A DNA stretch of 64,000 bases, taken from Tuctoria greenei (lineage: Eukaryota > Streptophyta > Magnoliopsida > Poales > Poaceae). The stretch covers positions 157,750,929 to 157,814,928 of the forward strand of contig JAYESD010000009.1 in NCBI GenBank assembly GCA_036927565.1. The letters are read 5' to 3'. Each line of letters begins with the position of its first letter. Position 1 is the first letter of the stretch. Positions 44,480 through 56,525 of the stretch are shown in pieces. A program made the position numbers and the translations under genes. A model generated the notes under the pieces. The model was given only the letters and a program-made list of their open reading frames with translations, had not been told where the DNA came from and ran no database searches.

Positions 44480-45939
44480 TTCAACGAATCAACGGTAAGC
44501 GCCCTCCCTCGAACCTAATAGGTAGGGCCAACTTCCAGAACAGGGCAAGGGCGCGGCACTGCAGCGTGTCTGCGTGTGGCGGCATGATGATACTGTGTCA
44601 ATATAGTACGTGCTCATGTCGATTTGCCAAGTCCAGGCCACGCGGCTCTGCCTCGCATTGCATGGCTCTCCACATTGATTGTCCCATCTGCAATGGCGAC
44701 TATTTATTAGTAGGTGATAGAAGGGGGTGCTCGAGGGAGTGTTGATGCTGCGACGAAGCACTTTGGCACCAGAAATCTCAGGAACCAGAGATGTAAGCAC
44801 GCCAACAGCTACTACACAACCACTGGCGAGTTATTGCACATGGTGTCCTAGCACAGGATATGCAGTTGAGACTCGTACATTGGGGTCCAGTCCAACACTA
44901 AAACTGGAAAGATCACAAGGTTTGGAGGACATGGTTTGTGCAGAAGCAGAAGCAAGTACAGATGAGCTCGTAGAATGAATGATAGATTTGCAAATCCTTC
45001 GATCGAGTACAGGGTGCCAGCGGGGATAGAAGACTAAACTTCATGGAATGTGAAATACCCCAATGCTATGCTACCCCAGCACAGTCTTCTTTGAATGCCA
45101 ATGATCTGTAATGGAAGCGCAGGCATATTTCTTCACCGAGATCAACATTGAATAGCATGAGCATGAAACGGGATGCCAGGTCGAGACGAGCCATGTGTTC
45201 CAACTCAGATCGACGCGTCAACTCTGACGTCTGAACAAATGCCGTGAAGAAGTTGGGCGGAATCCAGTGGCCAAATTCTTCTGACACATTTATTAGTTCA
45301 CCGCTTCGATGCTTCTGTAGACTGTACGTAGTCAGCTACAGAGAGAGAAGCTGCTTATTTTGAAGAGGCAAACAAACGCCGTGCAGTGCTTCTTACAGTG
45401 TGTACTGCAGTTGAGTAGAGCAACAAACTTTAGAGTCGATAACATTCTTACGGGTACGGTGCTAGTAGTATTTTGCAGGGTACCGGTAACCTAGCTAGGC
45501 TGCTCATATAGGCGACGAACTTTCCTCGAAACACTTCACATAATGGCGTTGTTTCCTTGAGCTATGATGGGCTTATGGCCTGATACCTAACAAAAGAGTG
45601 TTATGGCTTTAACTACATTTTGCAAGTGTCATGGCTTTAGGAAAAAGAGTTATGAGGCAGTTGTACAGATTTATCATAATTGGCATTAAGAGCACATGAT
45701 TCGTGAGAAGAGGAGTTAGAGTTATATGCTTTCAGGGTCCACTAACCGAACAGAACACTTGATCACCAACAGACAAGGATGTAGATACCCTATCCTTATC
45801 AAACAATTAGTCGGCATTAAAAACATCCTCTAATCACCATTGAAAGGCATAACTAACGCCAGTTGCTGGAGGGGAAACCATAAAGATTATGCTCTCACAA
45901 GGCAAAACTGGACAGCTACATGAACACATTTCTCATGTA
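44480..45939. other. Intergenic stretch, no supported gene
   Basis: A minus-strand frame at 45287-45066 (EEFGHWIPPNFFTAFVQTSE) and a plus-strand frame at 44727-44978 have fairly protein-like composition but no partner exons or known domain. They may be remnants of a lost gene. Confidence 0.35.
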
Positions 45940-46019
45940 CTCCTTTTGTCTCTAAATATTTGTCGTTTTTTAGTAAAATAAAAGATAAGAAGAGGACACG
46001 TATTTAGGAACGGAGGGAG
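45940..46019. mobile_element. Stowaway MITE
   Basis: An 80-bp element with ends CTCCTTTTGTCTCTAAATA and, complemented, CTCCCTCCGTTCCTAAATA, flanked by TA. Typical of the grass Stowaway family. Confidence 0.8.
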
Positions 46020-46099
46020 TACCGATTAGCAAAGTAGTATAAATATATAAATGAAGATTAAACATAAATATTACCGGAGGGAGTATATAATAAAACTTA

Positions 46100-46169
46100 C
46101 TTCCTCCGTTCCCTTTTTTTGTCACTCATTAGTTAAAAAATGAACTGACAAATAAAAAAACGGAAGGAG
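46100..46169. mobile_element. Stowaway-like MITE
   Basis: A 70-bp element with ends CTTCCTCCGTTCCC / AAACGGAAGGAG and TA on each side, upstream of the RRM gene. Confidence 0.7.
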
Positions 46170-46508
46170 TAGCGGTTATTATATTTGAAAAAGTCCAACA
46201 CAAAAAGAAAAACATTGGACAGGGAATCAAAATGGCCCGTGGGCTTCCCCCCAAAATCGGCGCCGCTCGAACCCTTCGCTAGCTCACAAGTCGCGAGTCT
46301 CCAGCCCAGCCCAACCCAACCTAACCCAATCGGCTGAAAGGGGTATGCGTCCTCTCTGTGACTGTGACCCTCAGTCCCGGAGTCCCCCATCCCCACGGAC
46401 CACGGGCCACGGGAAGAGCGATTCACATCTCTCAGGCTCTCCCCACCTCGCTCTCCCGGTGCGCGCCGCCGTCCGCCGTTTGCGCCGCCCCAACCGCGCT
46501 GGTTCCTA

Positions 46509-49500
46509 TGGCGGATCCTTATCGCGCGTACGCTCCAGCCTCCTCCCTCGGAAGAGGTGCGTCCTCCCTCTTGTAGTCTTGTGACCGCAAAGCAGGGCAG
46601 GTTTCTTCTCGCGCTGACTCGATGAGATTGAGCCGTGTGTACAAATGTTTTAGGTCACAAGTAAGGCGTGTTTAATGTGTCCCGTCGCCTACTTCGTTGC
46701 CGTGTCACTGGTTTCCCATAGAGAGCCATTTTCAGTTTCGGGTAGTTAATCAGGAAGAAAGATGTAAAGACGGTGCATTCTGGCAGATTTTGTCCAATCT
46801 GTATAAATTTGTTTATGTTTTTATTTCACCGTCTCGAATCTGCAACAAGGAATGGCTACTGGAATTCAGGTTTTGGTTGCTTGGCCACGATCTGTATTTT
46901 GTAGGCGCTACTTTCGTGGATGGTGTTTATTGATCATGCTTAGGGTTTGCAAGCTGTTGTGTTGTAAGAATCTGAGGGGACATAGAAAAGATTCGATTCA
47001 GTTGTATTTAATGCTTCAGTAAGTTGGACTTCTGTAAAAATAGGAGTACTCTGAATTGTAAACTTTGTTGCAAGAGGTCGTACAACGTGGTAACTGATTG
47101 ATCTTGGAAATATCACTGCCAAATAGAACTATCGTATCAATGAATAGCTCTTACAAGCATGGTTATTAAGGCATCGCTTAAGCGACGGCTAAGCGGTAAG
47201 GCTGTCCTGTGACGCAAGGCGTCCTGTCGCCTTTGCTCTACTGGTAAGGCGTACCTGTACGGGTGGCAGGGGGCCGGCGGCGAGCAGATCTGGACGGCGG
47301 GGAGGTGGCGGCGTGCAGATCCGGGTGACAGGGGCCCGGCGACGGCAGATCCAGACAGCGAGGGGCCAGCGGCGCAGCGGTCAGGTGCGCAGGGCGGCAG
47401 TGTGCGTCCGGGTGCTGGGCGGGGGTGGTGGCGAATGTCGTTGTCATCGGCAGCTGGGTGCAGGCGCGGCAGCCGGGGACAGGATGGCCGTACGCATCCG
47501 GGTGCAGGAGGGCAGAAGCGAGGGTGGCGGCGGCGATTGTCGAGGCTGGAGCGAGGCATGCTGGTGTGAACGGTACCGGTTAGGGTTTAGAGGCCCGTCT
47601 GTGTTTTGAGGAGTGAGGAGGGTGAGGTTGGCGTGATGGGCTGAGCCTAGGTGTAGGTGGGCTGGGGGAAATCAGCCCAGACAAAAGAAATATGAATACA
47701 CTGCTATATTTATTTTAAATATATTGCTGTATTTGCTATATTTTCCTATTTTTACATATGACTAAGGTGTTGCCTCGCCTTACGCCTTATCGCTTAAAAG
47801 GTATAAAGGGGGTCCGCCGCTTAAGTCGTCTTACTGCCTTAATAACTGTGCTTACAAGATATGAGTACTATCGATCATTAGAGAAAATACATAGTGTTCA
47901 GTTACACGTGAAACATATCGTGGACTCTTCAGTGAATTGAAATAGTACTTATATTCCTTATCTCAGTGGAAATTTGAATTAAAAAGTGAAAAACTTAATT
48001 TTCAGCCATGTTCCACATGTTGAGGACTGAAGATGCAAACAAAAGTGTTTGTGCTTTGATATAATTGCATGCATGATGCCTAGACATTGTTCATTTCTAT
48101 GTTCTCCTTTCTGGCTTCTTTGAAATAGTTACTCTTGCATTAGAAATTATTGGCGTGCTTTTGTTTGTCACAGACTAAGTTTGTGTGATTAACAGATCCG
48201 CAGGTTGATTATCATGGGTATGTTCCACCTGAAATGACTTCATCATCTTATTACCCTTCACGAGCTCCTGGTATACCTGGCGATTACACTTCAAGAGCTC
48301 CTATTCCACCTACTGATTACGCTTCAAGAGCCCCTATTCTACCTGCTGATTACACTTCAAGAGCTCCTATTCCACCTGCTGATTACGCTTCAAGAGCTCC
48401 TATTCTAGCTGGTGATTACACTTCAAGAGCTCCTGTTCCACCTGGTGATTACACTTCAAGAGCTCCTGTTCCACCTGGTGATTACACTTCAAGAGCTCCT
48501 ATTCCACCTGGTGATTACACTTCAAGAGCTCCTATTCTACCGGATTACACTTCAAGAGCTCCTGTTCTACCGGGTGGAGCAGATATTCTTAGAAATGATG
48601 TAATAGAACTTAACATTTGGAAGATTTTTCATTTATTAGCAGGCAGAAAACATATTAATGTATTGCTTTGGTTTGATCCACAGGTAGCATTACAGTCACA
48701 AGCTTATGGTTTGAATGGTCCAGGAGGACTGACTAATCCTGCTTTGCCTGGCATGAGTGGACTAGCTGCTGGAGCTAGGGTACCGGGACCTAATCTTTTG
48801 GAAGACTCACCTTTGGCTAGGCGGAGTGGACTAGCTCCAGCTAAGGCACAGGTGGAAGACCCCGGTTTAGTAAGGAGAAATTCTTCTCTAGGCAGAAGTG
48901 CTGGTATTCCTGATATTGAGCACCACAGCCCACTTGATGGGCCCTCAGAGGGTGAATCCAACATTTTGTTTGTTGATGGTCTCCCTTCTGATTGCATGAG
49001 GAGAGAAGTAGCTCGTATCCTTCATTCCTTTCCGCCTTGTACTATTTTTCATCATATCTAATTATCTTTCAAGTCTCCATTTGTAAACCTTAACAGTCTC
49101 TGAAAGATTTGTTTCGTCCTTTTGCTGGCTTCAAGGATATCAGAGTAGTGCACAAGGAACCTAGGCGTGTATGTGCTTTACCTTTTAATTGCATCATATC
49201 TTCCCACTTGTATAAATTGGTTCAATGGTTCTTCAATTCAATAGTTATTCATTCCTTGAAAATATTTGCATTTACATTTGAGTTTGTCCTTTGAAATTTT
49301 GTTATGTTAAAAGTCAGATTTACAATGCACTATGTTTTGAGTGGAAGACAGTAGAGCTGCGATCATTCAAGAGTTTAGGAGTACAAATAACAAAGAAAAT
49401 AAAACTAGAAAACTATACAAGGGACCAAAGTTATCAATTTGATCCCAGTAGTCATTCCAGTCTAGCATTTGGAGCAAATTAGTGCAATATATTCATTGCA

Positions 49501-50389
49501 TCTTCTTTTGCTATGTATTGCCTTGATCCCATCGTATGTATACAGTATACATTGACATGTTCTTTCCTGACATTGAAATGAAGCAAATTTATTTGAATAT
49601 ATTAGGAAGAATAGGAAGTAAATTAGTGCAATGTATTTGTTGCATCTTTAAGTTTTGTTACTCTAATATGATATTTGGTTCAAGTCGTTACCTCATTGTT
49701 TTGGGCTCTGAAACAATCAGTTGCTTCTCTCTTTGTGCCACAAAATCTTTATTCCATGCTTTGCTGATGGTACTTTAGTACTGTACTGGTGCCGTACTGC
49801 CTTGGTGGTGGAATCCTTTCATTTCTTCTTTTAGCATTAGTTATTTTCCTGCTTCTACATGCAGAGTGGTGACAAGGCCTATGTTTTGTGCTTTGTGGAG
49901 TTTGAGAATGCAAAATATGCATCCACTGCTATGGAGGCTCTCCAAGGTACTACACCTTCTTAATTTGTTTTGTTGTATCATTCTAGTGGAGTGGAGTCAT
50001 TATTTATATGGAGTACAATACTTATAAAGGGCAGCCAGATGCGCGTAGCTCCGGCTTGTGGAGGGTTTGGGAAAGGGTCCAACCGACTTTGGCATTCTCT
50101 ATTTATAAAATAGGAGCTTGGGTGGGTGGAGGGGGGCTATGCATGCATTTTTCTTATTCATGTAATCCTGCAATGCTTTCTGACGTTTACTTGACGTTAG
50201 CCCTTTCCTCTTTTACAATGTACATTTCAGATAAAAATTTGCAGACTGATTTTCCACCTGATCATTTCTGCAGAATATCGCTTTGATGACAGGAAGCCTG
50301 ATGCTCCAGTTCTCAAGATCCATTTTGCAAGGTTCCCTTTCCGTTTGCCTGGTGCCGAGGGTGACAACAAACGCATCATCATGCACTGA
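46509..50389 (+). CDS. RRM-domain RNA-binding protein, six exons, with 11-residue repeats
   Basis: Exons: 46509-46554, about 48196-48596, about 48685-49014, 49107-49168, 49865-49946 and 50274-50389, with GT-AG introns in consistent phase. Exon 1 encodes MADPYRAYAPASSLGR. Exon 2 encodes nine tandem copies of an 11-residue unit of the form DYTSRAPIPPG. The C-terminal half holds one RRM: RNP2 (ILFVDGL), a helix (REVAHLFRPFAGF), RNP1 (YVLCFVEF) and an end close to AMEALQEYRFDD. This RRM resembles those of plant nuclear speckle RNA-binding proteins (NSR type), which act in splicing, so a nuclear role in RNA processing is likely but inferred. Intron 1 contains a hAT element. I found no breaks, so the gene looks intact. 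Confidence 0.85.
47158..47850. mobile_element. Non-autonomous hAT element in RRM gene intron 1
   Basis: A 693-bp element with ends CATGGTTATTAAGGCA and, complemented, CACAGTTATTAAGGCA, flanked by the 8-bp duplication CTTACAAG (47150-47157 and 47851-47858). Further inverted motifs (CGCTTAAGCG-like) lie just inside both ends. The middle (47230-47640) is GC-rich, unlike the ends, and may be captured DNA. No transposase is present. Confidence 0.9.
48279..48575 (+). repeat. 33-bp coding minisatellite in the RRM gene
   Basis: Nine units of 33 bp (the last is shorter) encode DY(T/A)SRAP(I/V)(P/L)P(G/A/T). Neighbouring units are nearly identical in DNA, which points to recent expansion by unequal exchange or slippage. 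Confidence 0.95.
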
Positions 50390-51643
50390 TACCCTTTTCT
50401 ATGATCCTCTAGCTTGCAGTGTAATCTGGGCATTGTAGATGATCTAGGATCTGCTCGTATGTAACCTGTAATGAGCAGTTGTCAGTTGATGCCTGTCATT
50501 GACGGTAAACACGTGGAACGGTGTAATGTGAATTTCTTGGACCCATTCATGCCTTTTCCTCACATCTTAAAGATTTTCGCTATCATCGTATATTGAATCA
50601 AAAATGCTGGTGGTGAGGAATTGTCAAATATGATACGAATTTGTATCTATAGACAGTTGCAGCATTACTGCTGAGTGTCGATGTATCGTGTCTCGGTGAA
50701 CAATGACACCTTGTCACTGAACGGATGCCACCACGTCCCCAGAGCCCGAAGCTTCCGTCTCTTGCAAGTTGCAAAGTCGTTGTTCAGTCAACTTGGCGCG
50801 GTCGGTTCGCTGTCGAATCTGAAGGGCGTGCAGTGCAGACGCCGGAGAGGTCAGCGGCGACCGCGTGGCTGCGAGGACCTGCCTGCTTGTCCGGTGCATT
50901 CGCCATTGCCGTCATTCGGAATGACCACTGGAGTCCAGGAAGGCGGAAACAGCGGCGCAACTTTCAGGCCAAGACGGTAGCCGTTCGTTACCACTCCGCC
51001 AACTCCGGTCATAGTAGCTAGTCGCCACGACTCGGGCTGGACCTCAGTGACGTTTTGCTTGTTAGGTCATTCGCTGTTGTAGCCAACTCGGTCAGCTCCA
51101 AGCGTGTGGAACCAACGTTATTAGCTTCAAAATGAACTAGAGAGCTTTGCTTAAAACTTGTACAGTAATTCCCATCTTGCCAATCGGTAGTGCATGGATT
51201 TTATCTTTTCTGGTGTAGGTATGGCGGCGCTTGGAGCCGCCCAATTTGGGAATTTGGATCGTGCAGTCCTGTCGTTGGCATGAAACTTATCCTCGCCGGC
51301 AGGGCACGCAGGATTCCATGTCCACTCTGCTGGTGGATTCTAACGTACTCATCCTGTTGCTCGGCAAGTGCCGCTACAGTACTGGATGACCAGCAATTTT
51401 GTCCTCAAATACATGACTACTAGCATGAAGCCGGCTTTAATTAATTTTGGCTGGAAGGTAATTAATTCAGTGAAAGATGTTCACGTGCATTTGAAGCAAT
51501 TCACCGGAGTCGAAAACATGTCCAAGCCTGTTGGACTTTGAAGCTTAGCCAACTCTAATTAGACTACGGGAGAGAAACGGCTCCTAAGATTTGAAGAGCC
51601 AAGATTTTCAAGTCGAGATTCTAGACTTGAGATAAACTGGAGC
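50390..51643. other. 3' UTR of the RRM gene and intergenic DNA
   Basis: About the first 200 bp are probably 3' UTR. Short frames at 50675-51021 and 51190-51423 have no recognisable domain and overlap frames on the other strand, so I do not call genes here. Confidence 0.45.
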
Positions 51644-51717
51644 TTCTCTTGTTGGCTTGTTGCTAGTATTCCACATGGATTTCACTGAAATCTAGCTGTA
51701 GGACTGCAATGCGGTGA
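51644..51717. other. Long target duplication plus filler next to the LINE
   Basis: The 35-bp block TTCTCTTGTTGGCTTG...CCACATGG (51644-51678) is repeated exactly at 52972-53006. The 39 bp at 51679-51717 lie between the duplication and the T run and match neither flank. They could be a 3' transduction or filler from template switching. Confidence 0.75.
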
Positions 51718-52971
51718 TTTTTTGCATACGGAATTTCATTTCACTTCCAACCATGTAAATGGCCGGAGATCAAGAGTTTTACAGAAACATTAACAGGCAA
51801 GGGAAGCTTTCCCTCTGCCCCAAGTCCCCGACAAATTTTGTCTAAAGAGAACGCTTAACATAGGTTCCTCTCTTTTACTCTAGATACATCAGAAAACAAC
51901 TAAATCCTCAAACATTCCCAGCTTGCTGGTACTGTTTTACCCTCACCAGGTAGACATTCGTGCTTTTTCTTCATGCTCTTACAAATTCTTCGTTTCCCCA
52001 TCCATCTCTTTATCTTTTTCCTCATTCCCATGATCTGGTGCTGGAAGCAGCAAGGTTCCCTTCTGATCTTTCAGCACCTATATAGCTGCACGCATAATAG
52101 CATCCGCATTCTCCCTGATCATCTCCTGCAAATCCTCGGAGTACAAACCTGCCCAATGTTCAAAAAAGACATAGCATGCCAAAAGATTTCCACCGGACTT
52201 TTAATCAACTTTTTCTCAAAAGAGGCCTTGTTGCGAGCTTTCCAAATTGCCCAACATGTAGCTCCAACGCCCAAAGCATATATTTTTTCACCACCTGGTA
52301 AACATTTTTTCATCCACGACCAGTATTGAAAAATATTATTAGGTCTATCATGCCTGTTAAAACATAGACCAATTACACCTCATAACACCCTACTGATTTT
52401 ACATTGGAACAACAAATGATTAATAGATTTCTCATCTTTACAGAACTCACATACATTATTCCCCTCACACTTCCTGCTTTTCATTAAATCTTTAGTTGGA
52501 ATGGCATTATTTGTCACTAACCACAGAAACAATTTAATTTTTGGAGGGATCTTAGCTTTCCAAATATGCTTAAAATGCCAACCTGTGTCATTACACGTCA
52601 ATTTATCATAAACTGAACTTACACTGAAATTTCCAGATTTTGTCCAAATCCAAACATGTTTGTCCATGTTATCAGACAATGTAACCCTATTAATATGATT
52701 AGCCAATCTATACCATTCATTGTGCAAGAAAGCAGGTAAATTATGTTTAAAAGAAACTACCCAGTTCTTTGCAGCACATTGAGCTACAGAGATACTAGTC
52801 TGAGAACACAAGTCGAACAAAAGAGGATAATCCACACATAAGGGTTTGTCAGATAACCAAGCATCTAACCAAAATCTAATTCTATCACCACTCTCAGCCT
52901 TAAACCTTCTACCAGAAATATAAACTTGTTTTACTTTCAAAAGGTCGCTCCATACTGGAGAATCAGAGAGT
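51718..52971 (-). mobile_element. LINE, 5'-truncated, upstream of the MKK gene
   Basis: This 1.25-kb minus-strand piece holds the end of LINE ORF2: DSPVWSDLLKVKQVYISGRR, FWLDAWLSDKPLCVDYPLLF, NFSVSSVYDKL and CEFCKDEKSINHLLFQC (zf-RVT). It belongs to the same family as the LINE at 32074 (matching FSVSSVYDKL, WKAKIPPKIK and 3' end TTCCGTATG). The poly-A tail appears as T6 at 51718-51723. A 35-bp repeat occurs at 51644-51678 and 52972-53006, with 39 bp of extra sequence between the left repeat and the tail. Confidence 0.9.
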
Positions 52972-53260
52972 TTCTCTTGTTGGCTTGTTGCTAGTATTCC
53001 ACATGGTTTTTCCAAGGCATTGACCAAACACACGCGTGCCAGGCACACAATTTCCTCTCGCCATTTCATATTGCAGAAGAATATTCACCAAACAATACAA
53101 TAATACAGTAACAGTTAACGGAAGGTGCCAACCACTCGACTCCAAACGAAGACCAGTCCGTCCACACTCGTCTCCCTCTCGCCGCCGCCTCTCCCGCGAG
53201 CTCCAGCGCGGAAGCCTGACGCCGGAACCGCCGCCGCCGACGCCGACAGTAACCATTCCG

Positions 53261-56101
53261 ATGGCGGCGCCGCCGAAGCCGGGCAAGCTGGCCCTCCCCT
53301 CCGTCGATTCCACCATCGGCAAATTCTTGTAGCCTTCTTCAGCTGCACCTGGCTTTCTTTTTCGATTATTTTTCTCGTCGTGCTAAAAGATCCCCTGGTG
53401 GTATTGGTTTCGACCAGGACGCAGAGCGGGACGTTCAGGGACGGCGATCTGCTCGTCAACAGGGACGGGCTCCGCATCGTCTCGCAGGACGAGGAAGGCG
53501 AGGTAATAATATGCCCCGACCAAGGATAAAAAAAATTACAGCAGGCCTTTTCAGCCTCTTCCGTTTTGCAATTGTATCCGTACGTACGACTGGCCTCGCA
53601 GACATTGACTCTTTTTCTAAACAACGATGGTATGGACAAAATTAGCAACTGGACTGTGATTGGTTTGGCTGGTAGTCTGGTGTAGAGGCAGGTGATAAGT
53701 TCCTTTGTTGGGTTCCATTTGGTTTCTCGTGGAATTTATATCTGGCAACCAGGGTACTGTTCATTGTTCAATGATAATTTCTGCGGTTATGCTAGATCCC
53801 TTCATGGTAAATTGGTAGTGTAACAGTTGTGAGCCAACACTTAGATGTTGTTGACAAGTTATGCAATAGGATTCTCAACACCCCCAAATTGTTCAGAAAG
53901 ATCTCTCAAAAAAAAATGTCCAGAAAAAAAGTTATGCAATAGGATCGCTGTTGTGGGAAGGACAGGTCTGGCGCAGTGGTGAAGTCATCCCACTGGTGCC
54001 AAGAGGTCCTCGGTTCAACGCCGTCTCTCCGCATTGCACGTTGTGGGGGTAAGACTGGCCTCATATAATCCTTCCCCAGATCCCACCTCGTGTGGAGTTT
54101 CCACACCGAGTTTGTCCTTTAATAGGATCGCTTTTGTGGCATTACGAGCATGCTTTTTACTGGAGAAACACATTAAGTAATGAATTACAACCACCACCAT
54201 CTTTTTTATCAATTTTTTCTGATGACGTACTCAAAATGTTCTTCAGGCTCCTCCTATCAAGCCACTGGATAATCAATTGAGCCTGGATGATCTGGACGCA
54301 ATCAAAGTAATTGGTAAAGGTAGTAGTGGAATCGTGCAATTGGTGCGCCACAAATGGACCGGTCAGTTTTTTGCTCTAAAGGTATTGCCCAGGACATTCA
54401 TTTTTTTCTCTTTCTCGACTTGCTTATGATTCCCTCACTTCCTCTGTACATTTTAGAGTTTTCGCTATAATCTCCTTATTGTACTTAAGAAGAGAACAAT
54501 ACTTAGTTTGTGCACTCATTTGTCTATCTGTTGCAAGCCTTTATCTCCACCAGTTCATCATTGTGATTGCAGGTTATACAGCTAAATATTCAAGAAGATA
54601 TACGCAGGCAGATTGTCCAGGAGTTGAAAATAAGCTTGTCAACGCAGTGCCAATATATTGTTATGTGCTATCAGTGTTTCTACGTGAATGGTGTTATTTC
54701 TATTGTTTTGGAGTACATGGATGGTGGTTCTCTCTCTGATTTTCTGAAGACTGTTAAGACCGTTCGAGAGGAGTACCTTGCTGCAATTTGTAAACAGGTT
54801 AGTGACATGTGGCAGAGCCACCACAAAATTCTTTTTTCTATTATATAATGTTACATTAGTATCACATAATAATCTTAGAATTAAATGTAGCTCTTCTATT
54901 TTGCAGGTATTAAGAGGGCTGATGTACCTGCATCATGAGAAACACATTATACATCGAGATCTAAAACCATCAAATATATTAATAAATCACAGGGGTGAAG
55001 TAAAAATATCAGACTTTGGTGTAAGCGCCATTATTTCTAGTTCCTCTGGACAACGAGATACATTTACCGGCACTTTCAACTACATGGCAGTGAGTGCAAC
55101 ATTTTTCTAGTTGATAAATGCATCTTCCTGTGTTGCCATAAAATGCTCTTTTATTATATTACTTTCAGTAGTTTTCTTTTAATGACAGCCAGAAAGAATT
55201 AGTGGCCAGAAACATGGCTATATGAGTGATATCTGGAGCCTGGGCCTAGTGATTCTGGAATGTGCAACAGGCAATTTCCCGTATCCTGCTCCTGAAAGCT
55301 TTTATGAACTTCTAGAAGCTGTGGTTGACCAACCACCACCTTCTGCATCGCCAGAGCAGTTTTCAGATGAATTCTGTTCTTTCATTTCCGCATGGTGATT
55401 ATACTTCTCCATTCTCCATGGTATCTGTGTACTTGAGATTGACAAACCATAGCTTTTTCTTTCAATGTAGCAAGTGTGGCATATTTTCAGAACACTTTCA
55501 TAGAGGTGTTTGCATTTCTAGCTGTAGCTTTTGCTTTCCAAGTCCAAGTGCATCATCTATGCAAAAGCAGTGGATATTAACGTCAAGACAATTTATATCT
55601 TTTCAAAGTTGTATATGATATATATGGCAATGTCTCCAGCTATGTGATTCAAATTATGAACCTTTGGTGCCCAGCTGAAGCTGTTATCTGATATATTTCG
55701 ATTTTCTGGCTGGATTTTCAGTATCCAAAAGGATGTCCGGGACAGGTCGTCAGCACAAATATTATTAGTAAGTGCAAATTCTGCCTCACATTTTCATGTT
55801 TTGAACACCAACTGCAGAGATAGCCACTTATATCTATGTTATCTTCCCTCTTCCCTCTAATTTTGTGCTTGATGCAGGGACATCCATTCCTGAGCATGTA
55901 CGATGACCTGAATGTAGATCTTGCTTCCTACTTTACTACAGCTGGGTCTCCACTCGCCACGTTTGGGTAATGATGATACTGTTATGCATTTATTTGACCC
56001 ATTTCAACCCTGTTCCGAAAAAAAAGATCTTGCATATCCGATGGATGAACCACTTCAAGAAAACTCAAATGTATTGTTCTTCTTTTAGGCAAATGGCGTG
56101 A
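53261..56101 (+). CDS. MKK6: MAP kinase kinase, MKK6-like, nine exons, intact
   Basis: MAP kinase kinases phosphorylate the Thr and Tyr of the MAPK TEY loop; plant group A MKK6 proteins work in cytokinesis and stress signalling. Exons: 53261-53328, 53418-53502, 54247-54381, 54573-54797, 54907-55089, 55189-55394, 55722-55767, 55878-55966 and 56089-56101, giving 349 residues with all phases consistent. Visible motifs: glycine loop IGKGSSGIVQLV, ATP lysine in FFALK, catalytic loop HRDLKPSNIL, DFGVSA, an activation loop with a Ser/Thr-x5-Ser/Thr site ending in GTFNYMAPERISG, and DIWSLGLVILECATG. The length and the C-terminus fit group A MKKs. A SINE lies in intron 2 and a truncated LINE about 250 bp upstream of the start. 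The gene symbol is by family resemblance only. Confidence 0.93.
53957..54120 (+). mobile_element. tRNA-derived SINE in MKK intron 2
   Basis: A 164-bp element with a pol III A box (TGGCGCAGTGG, 53969-53979) and B box (GGTTCAACGCC, 54012-54022), ending in CCTTT. It is flanked by the 19-bp duplication AATAGGATCGCT(G/T)TTGTGG (53938-53956 and 54121-54139). The A/B boxes and the T-rich end resemble grass SINEs of the Au type. It lies in the gene's sense orientation within an intron. Confidence 0.88.
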
Positions 56102-56316
56102 GACTGCAACCACGTTCGTCATCTTCTGGAATGAGGAACCAGTGGAACCTGATCTGTGTAGAGCAATAGCTTACTGACGCCAATGTTTCGAGCTGTCTTC
56201 TCATGTGTGCTAAAGTCTGTACGTGGTTGGTTCGATCACTATGCATTCTAGGATCAATAAGCACTGTCGAAGTTTTGCTCTGTATACCGTGGCAGTTTTT
56301 TAGACCTTGTAACATA

Positions 56317-56417
56317 CTCCCTCCGTTCTTTAATATATGACATTTAGGACAAGAAATCTAATTTAGTTTGAACTAAATTAGCTGTGCAAAACATTATGTA
56401 TTTGAGAATAGAGGTAG
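56317..56417. mobile_element. Stowaway MITE after the MKK gene
   Basis: A 101-bp element with ends CTCCCTCCGTTCTTTAATA and, complemented, CTACCTCTATTCTCAAATA, flanked by TA. It lies about 215 bp after the stop codon and may fall in the 3' UTR. Confidence 0.8.
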
Positions 56418-56525
56418 TATGATTTATACATCGGCTTAGTATACAGTGATTACCTGAAGTAATGCCTCAATGTAATGTGAAAGGGAAGCTGTAGTGTTTC
56501 TACCGGCGGATTGGGCTTTCTTTTG

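Noticed and set aside
44727..45287. Protein-like frames between the GDSL and RRM genes
   Set aside because: No start context, splice partner or recognised domain; kept only as a possible remnant.
50675..51423. Small frames after the RRM gene
   Set aside because: Short, no domain, overlapped by antisense frames; insufficient to call genes.
53957..54030. Possible tRNA gene in the MKK intron
   Set aside because: Pol III A and B boxes are present, but no cloverleaf could be drawn and the flanking 19-bp duplication shows it is a SINE.
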